The notes under the pieces were generated by a model. The model made no database searches. It was not told the DNA's origin and saw only the letters and a program-made list of their open reading frames with translations. Of a stretch of DNA of 48,906 bases, positions 27,692 to 36,409 are shown in pieces. The position numbers were made by a program, and so were the translations under genes. Source of the stretch: a bacterium (GTDB lineage Bacteria; Calditrichota; Calditrichia; RBG-13-44-9); contig CP070707.1 in the NCBI GenBank assembly GCA_020350205.1, positions 3,774,491 through 3,823,396 on the forward strand. Direction: 5' to 3'. Numbering within the stretch: position 1 is the first letter of the stretch; each line of letters starts with the position of its first letter.

Positions 27692-28309
27692 TCAAAGCCA
27701 TTGAACATCGAGCAATAAACCGATCAGAAAAGCCCGATACCTGAGCGGATCCCGGTTTTTAAAAAAACCGAATCGCGAATATTGCCACTCCGACCACAAC
27801 CTGATATTTTCTCCAAGGTACAAAGTAGCACCTATCCCATACTTTAAGGTGTATCCAATTTCCAGATCATAATCGCGCTGGGTAGTATAGGGATCCAGGT
27901 CCTCTCCCTCTGATACATAGGGCAGGGTATTCAGATAAAGAGCCGGGGCTAATCCTCCAATCAGGTAGGGAGAAAATTTAGATGAACTTTTAAATGGGTG
28001 AATCCTGGCTTCCAGAGTTGTATTAAAGATGATGATATAGGTGCGAAAGTCCAGTCTTTTATCGTCGGAAAAATAATCAAAATGAACAGTCCCCTGCAAA
28101 ACCAGCCACGACCGATACTGATAGGCCATGCTGGCTGAAATATTCAGGCCGTTCGGAGAATTAGGATCAATGATATCTGATGCATCGGGAAACAGGCTTC
28201 CCAGACCAAAACGAAAACTCCAGTCATCATTTTCAGCAGAGATGGCCTGATTAAAAATTCCGCACATTAGCGCTGCAATCAAAGTCAATTGATTCATCTG
28301 AATTTTCAT
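27692..28309 (-). CDS. Outer-membrane beta-barrel protein
   Basis: A 205-aa exported protein. Signal peptide MKIQMNQLTLIAALMCGIFNQAISA, then alternating hydrophobic/polar strands typical of a small eight-stranded OmpA/OmpW-like barrel (FRFGLGSLFPDAS, YIIIFNTTLEARIHPF, YLIGGLAPALYLNT, LKYGIGATLYLGENIRLWSEW). The last strand, FLIGLLLDVQWL, has aromatic residues at the end as outer-membrane barrels often do. Function unknown. A second ATG four codons in is an alternative start. It is the last gene of the envelope run starting at 34290. Confidence 0.78.
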   Translation of the reverse strand: MKIQMNQLTLIAALMCGIFNQAISAENDDWSFRFGLGSLFPDASDIIDPNSPNGLNISASMAYQYRSWLVLQGTVHFDYFSDDKRLDFRTYIIIFNTTLEARIHPFKSSSKFSPYLIGGLAPALYLNTLPYVSEGEDLDPYTTQRDYDLEIGYTLKYGIGATLYLGENIRLWSEWQYSRFGFFKNRDPLRYRAFLIGLLLDVQWL

Positions 28310-28444
28310 TTAGATTATTACCTCGGACATCACCCGGAGAAATTATTTTCAACCATTCTTTGGACTGGGTGCTCAGATTATCACACTTCGCAATCGGTAT
28401 CTCGTCAGCAGTCGGGAAAATAGACTTAAAACAAAAGATGTTTA

Positions 28445-29647
28445 TTAATCCTTGTTATGCTGATTAATTTTCAGTTGCTGGTTCTCTAAAAACGTAAGAA
28501 TTATTATGAACATGGCTCCGCTATGCCATCCGGTAAGTTTAAGGGTAAAAAAGCTCATGAGAAATATTGTCAATCCTGATGCTGCCAGTCCATTCAGCAA
28601 ATTATTGTCGGAACGTAATCCTCTCCAGATTCGCTTTAAAAAATAAAGGTACAGCAGCAAAATAATCACTAATCCCACGATACCCTGATTCATCGTAATT
28701 TGAAGATAGTCAGATTCCCAGCTGGTAAATTCATCATTCACCAGCCGATACCTGCTGTGCTGACCATACCCCAGTATAATCTTCTTATATTGTCCTTCTT
28801 GCCAGTCCTTAGATATTACCCGATATGCATCCTGAATGATACTTTCACGCCCACTTGTGAAATCAATATTTACCTGATCTTTCACTTGATTTTTGGCAAA
28901 GGGATTTATGCGCGGGTCCTCAGAGGAAAGAGTAAATATGACCAGCAGCACGGGAAGCGATAGAAAAATCACTCCACCCAAAAGAATTTGTCTGAAAGAA
29001 AAAGTTTTATGTATGATATTTTTGGAAATCCAAAAGAAAAACCAGATACCCAATGCTCCCACTACCGCAAACATGGCACTCCTGGTATAGGTCCACCAGA
29101 GGGCAATAAACTGTACAAAGGTGGCTGCGATGTAGATGAGTAAAGGTCTACTTTTACTTTGGATTAACAACGCGATGGAAACGGGAACAGACCAGGACAT
29201 TAAATTTGCAAGGGTATAATATCCGCCATAGGTGGTGGTGGTGCGTTCTTTTCCAAGAAAATGATAGACTATGCCAACTATTGCACTTAAAGTAGCCAAC
29301 AAAAAAATCCATCTAAGCCAGCGAAGTAAATCGATTTGATTTTCTTTTTTCAGGAAATAAGTGACCGGAAAATAAATCAAGACCATGAGGTGGGGAAGCA
29401 TCCGCGGGAGATCTCGGATTGAATCTCCGCCAGAAATCATGGATAAAAGGCCCGATAATACATACGCGAGAAGCAGAGAGGAGAAATAGTCCGCATTGAT
29501 TTCCTTTTTGAAGATTAAAAAGAAGAGTATACTGGTATAGACGACCAAGGCAATTTCAGCTAATATGATGCTGAAATACAGCCCTGTGAGCAGGGCCAGT
29601 AAAATATAATCTGACCAGAAGAACTGATGTTCTGATTTTTTATACAA
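28445..29647 (-). CDS. O-antigen ligase/polymerase-like membrane protein
   Basis: A 400-aa inner-membrane protein with about ten hydrophobic helices. A periplasmic loop (about 250-330) contains NIDFTSGRESIIQDAYRV and GYGQHSRYR, followed by NQGIVGLVIILLLY. This is the Wzy/WaaL (O-antigen ligase) pattern, in which the R-x-x-x-W/Y-loop proteins polymerise or ligate surface glycan. The first codon is TTG (29645-29647) with no clear ribosome site, and no better start is visible. It follows two PorV-like genes. In T9SS species cargo is attached to A-type LPS, so a glycan-handling gene here is suggestive, not proof. Confidence 0.82.
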   Translation of the reverse strand: MYKKSEHQFFWSDYILLALLTGLYFSIILAEIALVVYTSILFFLIFKKEINADYFSSLLLAYVLSGLLSMISGGDSIRDLPRMLPHLMVLIYFPVTYFLKKENQIDLLRWLRWIFLLATLSAIVGIVYHFLGKERTTTTYGGYYTLANLMSWSVPVSIALLIQSKSRPLLIYIAATFVQFIALWWTYTRSAMFAVVGALGIWFFFWISKNIIHKTFSFRQILLGGVIFLSLPVLLVIFTLSSEDPRINPFAKNQVKDQVNIDFTSGRESIIQDAYRVISKDWQEGQYKKIILGYGQHSRYRLVNDEFTSWESDYLQITMNQGIVGLVIILLLYLYFLKRIWRGLRSDNNLLNGLAASGLTIFLMSFFTLKLTGWHSGAMFIIILTFLENQQLKINQHNKD

Positions 29648-29682
29648 TTTTCTGACGTGAAATTTATTTCTGATAAAAGTAA

Positions 29683-30591
29683 TTACAGGTTGAAACTCAA
29701 AGTGAATCGATGAGTACTTCCCAGATCCTCCCCAAACGGTACAAAACCATAATCCAGCCGAATGGAGGGGCGGTTAAAACCTAATCCCAGACTCACGGAT
29801 CGTGAATCATAGCCACTGAGAATTCCACCACGAAGGGCTATTTGTTGCCACAAAAACCATTCCGTACCGAGATGAATTTTCACGCTTTCATGGGTAATTA
29901 AGACAATATCTGATGCCAGACTTCCCTGAAAACGGGATGAGAATACCGGCAATTGATAATGTCCCCCTATCCGAGTAATCACAGGAAGATTGGTACTTTC
30001 TGACCTGAGATTATTCATTTTCCCGAAATTCTGCAAGGTAAGTCCCAAATTCAGACCAGAAACTGGAACCCGATAGGCCAGACCCACATCGACTCCGAAA
30101 CCGGTCGCACTTTCCACATAAATTTTTTCAAACAGGTATTTTACGGTAACACCCGCATCTATTCTTGGGTGCAGGCGGCGGGCATAAGACAACCCGGCTG
30201 AAAAATAGTTCGCTGAAGTGTTTTCAAGAGGCTCTGAGGAGGCAATGATCCGGACTGGAATCTCTCCGATATTAAAACTTCTCAGATGGAATCCCCAGGC
30301 GGATTTTTCACGCACCAGTGAAAGCGCAACGAATTCGCCCCGGATGTCCTGAATCCACTCATTATGATTAAACAGAACATTTGACTTTTTCGCCTTTAAC
30401 ATTCCGGCCGGATTCCAATAGACTGCAGCAGCATCTCCAGCCACCGCAGAGTAGGCTTCTCCCATACCGACAGCCCTTGCATCCACTGCAATTTTCAGAT
30501 AAGCCAATCCATTTTGACCTTTATTTCCATCTTCTGCCATCACTGCTGAGACGAGAAGTGTTAAAAAAAGTAAAAGAAATAACTGTTTCAT
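29683..30591 (-). CDS. PorV/PorQ-like outer-membrane protein (UPF0164 type), copy 1
   Basis: A 302-aa outer-membrane barrel of the PorV/PorQ/UPF0164 group, related to FadL. The start is placed at ATG 30591 because GGGGATATA precedes it and the product opens with a signal peptide (MKQLFLLLFLTLLVSAVMA). The family opening follows: LAYLKIAVDARAVGMGEAYSAVAGDAAAVYWNPAG. It ends in a strand with terminal Phe (RFTLSFNL). In T9SS, PorV shuttles cargo and PorQ helps at the attachment complex; which role applies here cannot be told. It follows copy 2 by 38 bases. Confidence 0.88.
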   Translation of the reverse strand: MKQLFLLLFLTLLVSAVMAEDGNKGQNGLAYLKIAVDARAVGMGEAYSAVAGDAAAVYWNPAGMLKAKKSNVLFNHNEWIQDIRGEFVALSLVREKSAWGFHLRSFNIGEIPVRIIASSEPLENTSANYFSAGLSYARRLHPRIDAGVTVKYLFEKIYVESATGFGVDVGLAYRVPVSGLNLGLTLQNFGKMNNLRSESTNLPVITRIGGHYQLPVFSSRFQGSLASDIVLITHESVKIHLGTEWFLWQQIALRGGILSGYDSRSVSLGLGFNRPSIRLDYGFVPFGEDLGSTHRFTLSFNL

Positions 30592-30629
30592 TATATCCCC
30601 AATAATATTCTTCTTAATACAAGCACGAA

Positions 30630-31559
30630 TCAAAACGCCAGTTGCCAGCTAAAAACATGACTGACGCCTTCATCGATCACCGAAGTAACAAAAGCATAAT
30701 CCAGAATGCCTTTTACGCGGTGAAATTGATCAATGACCAAACCACCGCCAAACGTGAAATGATCATTATCATAACCAACTCTGGCTGCAACCCCCGGTAT
30801 GATAAATTCAAATCCAACATGATGTTTTTCCTCTCCGGCATGGCTCCACTCAAAATCATAGGCAATCTTCGCCCAGCGCAGGGGGCTGTGATAAAACAGA
30901 CCAGCCCGGTGGGAGATTGGAAATTTATTATCTTTCTCGATGCCTCTGTCAAAAATCTTATTAGTATTAGATTTTAGGCTTGCGTTGAGGTCCTTCACCA
31001 TATATCCGACAAATAGATCGCTGGTTACTTTTGCCAGAAGTGCAAAATCAGCTCCAAATCCGCTTCCATCATAATCAAAATCCGGATCGGAGAGATCTTC
31101 CCTCAGATACTTGGCATTTACACCGAGGGAAAAGCGTTCCGGTATCACAAAAATGCCAAAAGAAAAATATATTGCATGAATACCGTGACTGATATCAGCC
31201 GTCTGAAAACCGCGGGAATCATATCCCGGTATGTCTTTAACCCCACTATATATCCAACCGAGGGAAAATCCCCCCTGCGGTTTAAGAGGTGCAGAGAGCC
31301 CGACATAACTGAATCGCCGGTCAAGTGATAAAAAACTGTAGGAAAAATTTGCGGAGAATTTTTCAAGGTAAGGTTGAGCCGCAGGATTATAGTAAAATCC
31401 GAATCCCTGATCCGCGGAGGCAACCTGAGCATTTCCCATGGAGATGCCCCGGGCACCTAAACCAATCCTTAAAAAAGCCCCGGAATATCCACCATTTCCT
31501 GCCGCATGTACCTGAAAAAACAGCATACCCATAAGAAGCATAAAAACCAATCTAGTCAT
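30630..31559 (-). CDS. PorV/PorQ-like outer-membrane protein, copy 2
   Basis: A 309-aa barrel paralogous to copy 1. Signal peptide MTRLVFMLLMGMLFFQVHA, then AFLRIGLGARGISMGNAQVASADQGFGFYYNPA, the same N-terminal signature as copy 1. Later strands (FGADFALLAKVTSDLFVGY, VGYDNDHFTFGGGLVID) and the terminal FSWQLAF fit an outer-membrane barrel. AAGGA lies upstream of the ATG. It sits directly between a T9SS cargo gene and copy 1, so it may be dedicated to that cargo or to surface attachment. Confidence 0.87.
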   Translation of the reverse strand: MTRLVFMLLMGMLFFQVHAAGNGGYSGAFLRIGLGARGISMGNAQVASADQGFGFYYNPAAQPYLEKFSANFSYSFLSLDRRFSYVGLSAPLKPQGGFSLGWIYSGVKDIPGYDSRGFQTADISHGIHAIYFSFGIFVIPERFSLGVNAKYLREDLSDPDFDYDGSGFGADFALLAKVTSDLFVGYMVKDLNASLKSNTNKIFDRGIEKDNKFPISHRAGLFYHSPLRWAKIAYDFEWSHAGEEKHHVGFEFIIPGVAARVGYDNDHFTFGGGLVIDQFHRVKGILDYAFVTSVIDEGVSHVFSWQLAF

Positions 31560-31619
31560 GGTGATTCCTTTTATTTTTCCAAACCGGATTATATATCATT
31601 AGAGTATATCTTCAAATTA

Positions 31620-33128
31620 TCAATTAATCACTACAATCTTTCCCCAGGTAATCTCACCTTCCACCTCAGCCCTGAAAAAATAAACTCCATTATCCACCAT
31701 CCGTCCGTTATTATCTCTACCATCCCAACTGGTGGATCGATCAAGAGTATTTTGAGCAGGATCAGATTCGTATTCGCTGATGCTAATCACTTGTTCCATC
31801 GCAAAATTATAAATATCAATCTTTATTTCTCCCGCACGGGAAATATCATACTGGAACCGGATTTCGGTACCCCGCTCGGGCGAAAAAGGATTGGGATATG
31901 CGTAGACTTTAGGATCAGTCCGCTGCCGGGTTGAAACAAAACTCCTGAAAACAGTCCAGCTATAGCCGTTATCGTTACTACTGGCCAGACCATCTGCACT
32001 TCCTGCCCAAATGCGATGAAAAACTCCACTTGAAGGAGCGGTTGCCACAGCATAGAATTTGGTGGTTAGAATCCGTTCGCCATTGACACCATCTTCTATC
32101 TGTGGGAAACGATACCAGGTTACACCCTGATCGATAGATTTATATAATCCTTTTTCTGTCGCAACATAAATTGCTGAATCGTAAAATGCTATATTTCTGG
32201 CAAAGGTACCATCCTGAAGTTCTTCTACCAAAAGATTTTGCCAGGTTCTTCCCCCGTCGAGTGTCCGGCTTATAGAATTGAATTCTTCTCCACCTGTTGT
32301 TAAAGTTACTGCCCAGACACTGTTATCCCATGAATTATGTGCCATGGCAATCACCCAATTTCCGGAGATACCCCCCGCTTCCGGTATTTGATTTGCGCCC
32401 ACATAGAATCTGTCCCAGGTTTGCCCGCCATCCGAGGATTTGCTGATGCCTTCTGCGGTCCCAATCCAAATATTTTCATTCTCTGCCAGGGCAGAAAAGC
32501 CCCGATGATTCAGATAATCCAGAGCACTGAAGGGATAACCGTCTGTTGTAATGACTTCCCAGGTCATCCCATTGTCCAGAGACCGGCGTACCCCTCCACC
32601 AAAGCTGGTGATCCAGATCTGGGTATCGAGGATGGCAATATCAAAAGTTATATTCTGAACATGTGTGGTGGTTGGACGCATTCCACCCATGGTATCGGTG
32701 ACTGCATCTTTCGGTTGGGGTATGAAAATCCACTCCATGCTCCCCGGAGATCTATATCTTAATCCCCCACCGGCCGAAAGCGACTGATCCTCCTGGACCA
32801 GAGTGTCATAACCGGTTGCAATCCAAACTGTTCCATCGGGACCTATGGCAAGCGCTGAAATTCCCCCTTTACCTCCATACTGGGCCGGTGTAAAGTTTTC
32901 CCAGGCAGCACCCTCATCATCAGATACACTTAAACCAAAGCCGGTGCCGGCATACAGAAAACTGTCATTCCAGATTAAATCTGTAATTCCGTTTCCCACC
33001 AAACCGCCCCGATTGGGATCTCCTGCCTGCATATTATAACCCTGAATCACCTGAGCCATCAGCTGCCAGTGGAGTCCAAATAAAAGTATACATGTTAAGC
33101 GAATATATTTCAGGCTGCCAAAAATCAT
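31620..33128 (-). CDS. Propeller-type T9SS cargo protein
   Basis: I start this at ATG 33128, preceded by AAGGA, because it gives a signal peptide (YIRLTCILLFGLHWQLMAQ); the longer frame has none. Residues about 25-410 carry sortilin/BNR- and YVTN-like propeller blades with phrases such as DSFLYAGTGFGLSVSDDEGAAW, NIWIGTAEGISKSSDGGQTW and AIYVATEKGLYKSIDQGVTW. Residues about 415-502 are a type A sorting or FlgD-like domain (AYPNPFSP, TSWDGRDNNG, GVYFFRAEVEG). It lies 10 bases after the lipoprotein gene and 60 before a PorV-like gene. Substrate or ligand unknown. Confidence 0.88.
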   Translation of the reverse strand: MIFGSLKYIRLTCILLFGLHWQLMAQVIQGYNMQAGDPNRGGLVGNGITDLIWNDSFLYAGTGFGLSVSDDEGAAWENFTPAQYGGKGGISALAIGPDGTVWIATGYDTLVQEDQSLSAGGGLRYRSPGSMEWIFIPQPKDAVTDTMGGMRPTTTHVQNITFDIAILDTQIWITSFGGGVRRSLDNGMTWEVITTDGYPFSALDYLNHRGFSALAENENIWIGTAEGISKSSDGGQTWDRFYVGANQIPEAGGISGNWVIAMAHNSWDNSVWAVTLTTGGEEFNSISRTLDGGRTWQNLLVEELQDGTFARNIAFYDSAIYVATEKGLYKSIDQGVTWYRFPQIEDGVNGERILTTKFYAVATAPSSGVFHRIWAGSADGLASSNDNGYSWTVFRSFVSTRQRTDPKVYAYPNPFSPERGTEIRFQYDISRAGEIKIDIYNFAMEQVISISEYESDPAQNTLDRSTSWDGRDNNGRMVDNGVYFFRAEVEGEITWGKIVVIN

Positions 33129-33138
33129 CTGTATTTCC

Positions 33139-34290
33139 TTAATTTTGTGTGACCACAATACTATCAACCAGCATCGTGGAAAACTGGTTAACCTTATCCT
33201 GCGCATTAAAAGTAAATATATACGTACCGGGAGTGTTTCCGGGATCAATTCTAATGATTCGTGAGTATTCTCCATCATCTGCAGCAGGGTCACCGGACTG
33301 GCTAATATCCCCATCATCAAACAAATATATTGGATCACTCTCAGGCCCCAGTGTACCGTCCTGCCTCCGTATCTGAGATATAAAATAAACAGATTGAATA
33401 TCTGCCAGCGACTGCCCGTCAGTCACGTCAGCCCGTACCGTGTCTACATTGGAACCGGTGGAAAATATCAGCATGGTATCCGGAACCGAAATCTGTAAAA
33501 GTTCAGGGGCTGAATTTTCCATAACTACTGGGTGTATTAACTCTGCTGATTTATCATTGACCCGATCTTCCGCAAAAATATTCAATTCATAATTTCCAAT
33601 TTTTCCCGCAGCATAACTCGAATCAATATTCAAAACAAAAACCGGAGAATTATTACCGGGATTGGGCAGGGTATCCTGAAATACCGGAAAAGAAATACCG
33701 GCTTCAAAGCCCTGAATAACCACCCACAAAATATCATTGAGACCATCATTATCATTGACGGTGAACTGGATTTCAGTAGCAGGCATATGAAGCGCTATAG
33801 TATCAGGGAAAAAATAATTCACAATTTCCGGCGCCTGATTGGGGAAAATATCAATACTATAATTGAGACTCTCTCTGACTTCACCTGAATTTGCCTGAGC
33901 ACTTATCCTGACCTGATAGGTCCCCTGGGCAAGCGATAATTGGGATCCGATGATTTTCACTGTGTAGATCTGGTCGAACGCAACCACATCGCCCGAATTG
34001 TTTCCCAGGGCATCGCCATCATCGAACATCTGAAGGTCAAGCTTATTCTGGCCGGTAGAATCGCTCAGTTCACAGATCACCTCAGCAATACTGTTTCCCC
34101 CTTCAGGATGCGTCACTCTGGCGGTCATCAGGACCGGTTTGTTGGAGGTGGTACTGATTGCACCGGGAAGATCTATTTCCTGAATATCAAATTCCTCGAT
34201 ATTCTGGGTGATCACTTTTTCTTCCTGACAGCTGAGTAAAATCATTCCTGGAATCAAAAGTAAAATGAACAGGAAATAAACTATTTTCAT
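33139..34290 (-). CDS. Lipoprotein with choice-of-anchor-X-like motifs
   Basis: A 383-aa predicted lipoprotein: signal MKIVYFLFILLLIPGMILLSC with a good lipobox (LLSC, Cys21). The rest is beta-rich Ig-like sequence. Two segments have the pattern FDDGD...GD..A.D..Y (MFDDGDALGNNSGD near residue 87, LFDDGDISQSGDPAADDGEYS near 325), resembling the choice-of-anchor-X domain often seen beside secreted cargo. It heads the run lipoprotein, T9SS propeller, two PorV-like barrels. The acidic loops may bind calcium (inference). Confidence 0.82.
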   Translation of the reverse strand: MKIVYFLFILLLIPGMILLSCQEEKVITQNIEEFDIQEIDLPGAISTTSNKPVLMTARVTHPEGGNSIAEVICELSDSTGQNKLDLQMFDDGDALGNNSGDVVAFDQIYTVKIIGSQLSLAQGTYQVRISAQANSGEVRESLNYSIDIFPNQAPEIVNYFFPDTIALHMPATEIQFTVNDNDGLNDILWVVIQGFEAGISFPVFQDTLPNPGNNSPVFVLNIDSSYAAGKIGNYELNIFAEDRVNDKSAELIHPVVMENSAPELLQISVPDTMLIFSTGSNVDTVRADVTDGQSLADIQSVYFISQIRRQDGTLGPESDPIYLFDDGDISQSGDPAADDGEYSRIIRIDPGNTPGTYIFTFNAQDKVNQFSTMLVDSIVVTQN

Positions 34291-34355
34291 TCTTTTTACC
34301 TTTCAGATAATAATCCGGCAATTTAGCATCTTATCTGCCGAAAATGAACAGATAC

Positions 34356-35207
34356 TTAATTTTTGAAAACCAGAGCCCGCCATTCCTTTAATTTTCTTTT
34401 TTCCACTAATGACAACGAGGAAGAAATTTCTTTAATTATAATGGATTCATCTTGTTCCAGAAGTCCTGACAGTATGAGAGTCCCTTTTGCACAGAGTCTC
34501 ACGACAAGATCACTCAGGAGGCGCTGAAGAACCTGGCGATTTATATTGGCCAGGATAAGATTATGTTCATATTTCGGAATTTTATCTACATCTCCTTCGA
34601 TAAATTCAATCTGATTCACATGGTTTAGCATAGCATTGTGCCTGGCATTCGTGATCGCTTCTGGATCAATATCAGAAGCGCAGACCTGTCCGGCCCCCTT
34701 TTTTTTGGCCAGAATGGCCAGAATTCCGGAACCGGTTCCCACGTCTAATACATTGTCTCCCGGCTGGAGATAGAGTTCGGTTAATTCAATCATTAGACGG
34801 GTTGTTTCATGATGACCGGTTCCGAATGCCATTTGCGGATCGATAATGAGATGGATGTCATCCTCCGAGGTATGCATTTTTTCCCACGGGGGATAAATCC
34901 AGACATGATTTCCTATCTTTAAGGGCCGGAAAAATTCTTTCCATTCCGCTAACCAATCGCGAGTCATTTGACGTTGAATTTTAATATCCTCCTTGTGTAG
35001 CGAGGGATTCAGCGCAAACAAACGGCTTAAAAGACGTTCCACCCTTGCATTGGGAAGCAGGTCCTTAAAATAAATCTTCCAAAAATTTTCATTTACCTCC
35101 TCAATGCCACTACACCCCTGCTGGAAAAAAATCTCGGGTAATAATTCGGTATCGAGATCTGTTACACGAATTTGTATAGTTGAATAATAGTCCGGATTTT
35201 TTAACAC
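34356..35207 (-). CDS. prmA: Ribosomal protein L11 methyltransferase
   Basis: SAM-dependent methyltransferase that trimethylates ribosomal protein L11. The N-terminal substrate-binding part spans about residues 1-110. The catalytic domain has DPQMAFGTGHHETTRL (family hallmark, about 129-144), the SAM motif DVGTGSGILAIL (about 159-170), the acidic strand ASDIDPEA, and LILANINRQVL in place of the NPPY motif. Length 283 aa is normal. The start codon is GTG (35205-35207) with a weak ribosome site. It lies 30 bases after the M28 peptidase gene. Confidence 0.95.
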   Translation of the reverse strand: MLKNPDYYSTIQIRVTDLDTELLPEIFFQQGCSGIEEVNENFWKIYFKDLLPNARVERLLSRLFALNPSLHKEDIKIQRQMTRDWLAEWKEFFRPLKIGNHVWIYPPWEKMHTSEDDIHLIIDPQMAFGTGHHETTRLMIELTELYLQPGDNVLDVGTGSGILAILAKKKGAGQVCASDIDPEAITNARHNAMLNHVNQIEFIEGDVDKIPKYEHNLILANINRQVLQRLLSDLVVRLCAKGTLILSGLLEQDESIIIKEISSSLSLVEKRKLKEWRALVFKN

Positions 35208-35237
35208 TATCTATCTCGTTATTTCTCTGAATAAATT

Positions 35238-36185
35238 TCAAGGTTCAAGACTAAAAATAAAAACTACTAACACATTTCCCACTGCCTGAAGGCTTTCCGG
35301 AGAACATTTATCCGCGGTATCCTGCAGCGTATGCCAGTAACGATGGGAGGCGTCCGGGTATTCAAAATCAATGATATCGATCGCGGGAATACCGGCCTCA
35401 TTTAAAACGACATGATCATCAAACACATAATGTCCGAGTTCAGGCAAAAACTGATGCGTACCGCTACGCTCAGCTGCATCCCAGACCCGGTTAACCAGAT
35501 CCGGGGCATACTGTTGTGAATAGCCTTCTTTAGCAATTTGAAGCTGGGCGTCCCCAATCATATCTAACAAAATGGCAAATCGGGGAAAAATACCCCGATT
35601 ATTTTGAGTAAAATAACGGGATCCCAGGCAGTAGCTGTCCAAATCACCTTCTTTTCCGCTGTCTTCTCCATCGAAAAATATGATATCGATACCCACCGGC
35701 GGTTCATTGGTCTGAATATACAGTGCCAGTTCAAGCAGTGCCGCCACCCCACTGGCGCCATCATTTGCCCCCAGTATTGGCTTATCGCGGTTCTCAAGCC
35801 GGTCCTGGTCTGCAAAGGGTCGGCTGTCCCAATGTGCACACAATAAAATGCGATTCATTTTTTCCGGATAAAATGAACCGATGAGGTTGGTCATAGTTAC
35901 GGTCTGACCCGTCTCCGTATTGTAATGCATAAACGGTTGCCGAGATACTACAGCACCTGCGTCATCAAGTTTATCTGCGAGATATTCAAGGCAGGCAGCA
36001 TGGCCGGAAGTACCGGGGACCCGGGGTCCAAACTGAGTCTGATCAATCAGGAACTGATAGGCACGGTTTCCATCATACTCCCCCGCCTGGCAGGTATGTA
36101 TTCCCAGTATTCCGAGAAAAATACCTGAAAACAGGACTGAGATCGGTAACTTACCAGGAATTAGATTAATCTTATTTTTCATCAT
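35238..36185 (-). CDS. M28-family zinc peptidase / glutaminyl-cyclase-like
   Basis: A 315-aa exported enzyme. After a signal segment (PISVLFSGIFLGILGIHTCQAG) comes the FGPRVPGTSGH opening, then the M28 metal site: AHWDSRPFAD, LGANDGASGVA, FFDGEDSG with the catalytic Glu, LLDMIGD, and the final His in YWHTLQDT. The layout, with a Trp-rich HWDS and DGEDSG, is close to bacterial glutaminyl-peptide cyclotransferases, so it may either cyclise N-terminal Gln or act as an aminopeptidase. T9SS species often make pyroglutamate on exported proteins, which makes the cyclase reading attractive; this is inference. It is followed by prmA. Confidence 0.88.
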   Translation of the reverse strand: MMKNKINLIPGKLPISVLFSGIFLGILGIHTCQAGEYDGNRAYQFLIDQTQFGPRVPGTSGHAACLEYLADKLDDAGAVVSRQPFMHYNTETGQTVTMTNLIGSFYPEKMNRILLCAHWDSRPFADQDRLENRDKPILGANDGASGVAALLELALYIQTNEPPVGIDIIFFDGEDSGKEGDLDSYCLGSRYFTQNNRGIFPRFAILLDMIGDAQLQIAKEGYSQQYAPDLVNRVWDAAERSGTHQFLPELGHYVFDDHVVLNEAGIPAIDIIDFEYPDASHRYWHTLQDTADKCSPESLQAVGNVLVVFIFSLEP

Positions 36186-36409
36186 AGCAAAATTTTAATG
36201 ATCTGATTTAACGTTTTATCCCAAAATTAAAACATTTGGCGGATTTGTAAAACAATTCGACTGAATGAATTCCGGAACTAAGATAGATCTCACGAACTAT
36301 CTGAACAGCAGATTGTCTATTCAAATTTTGACTGATATCCATTATTTGGTTTGTTAAAATTTCATGTATCATTCAGACCGTTTTCTCTTCATTATATCTG
36401 CTTTTATAC

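Noticed and set aside
31620..33338. Longer N-terminus for the propeller T9SS cargo
   Set aside because: The extra 70 codons overlap the lipoprotein gene and lack a signal; ATG 33128 has AAGGA and yields a signal peptide.
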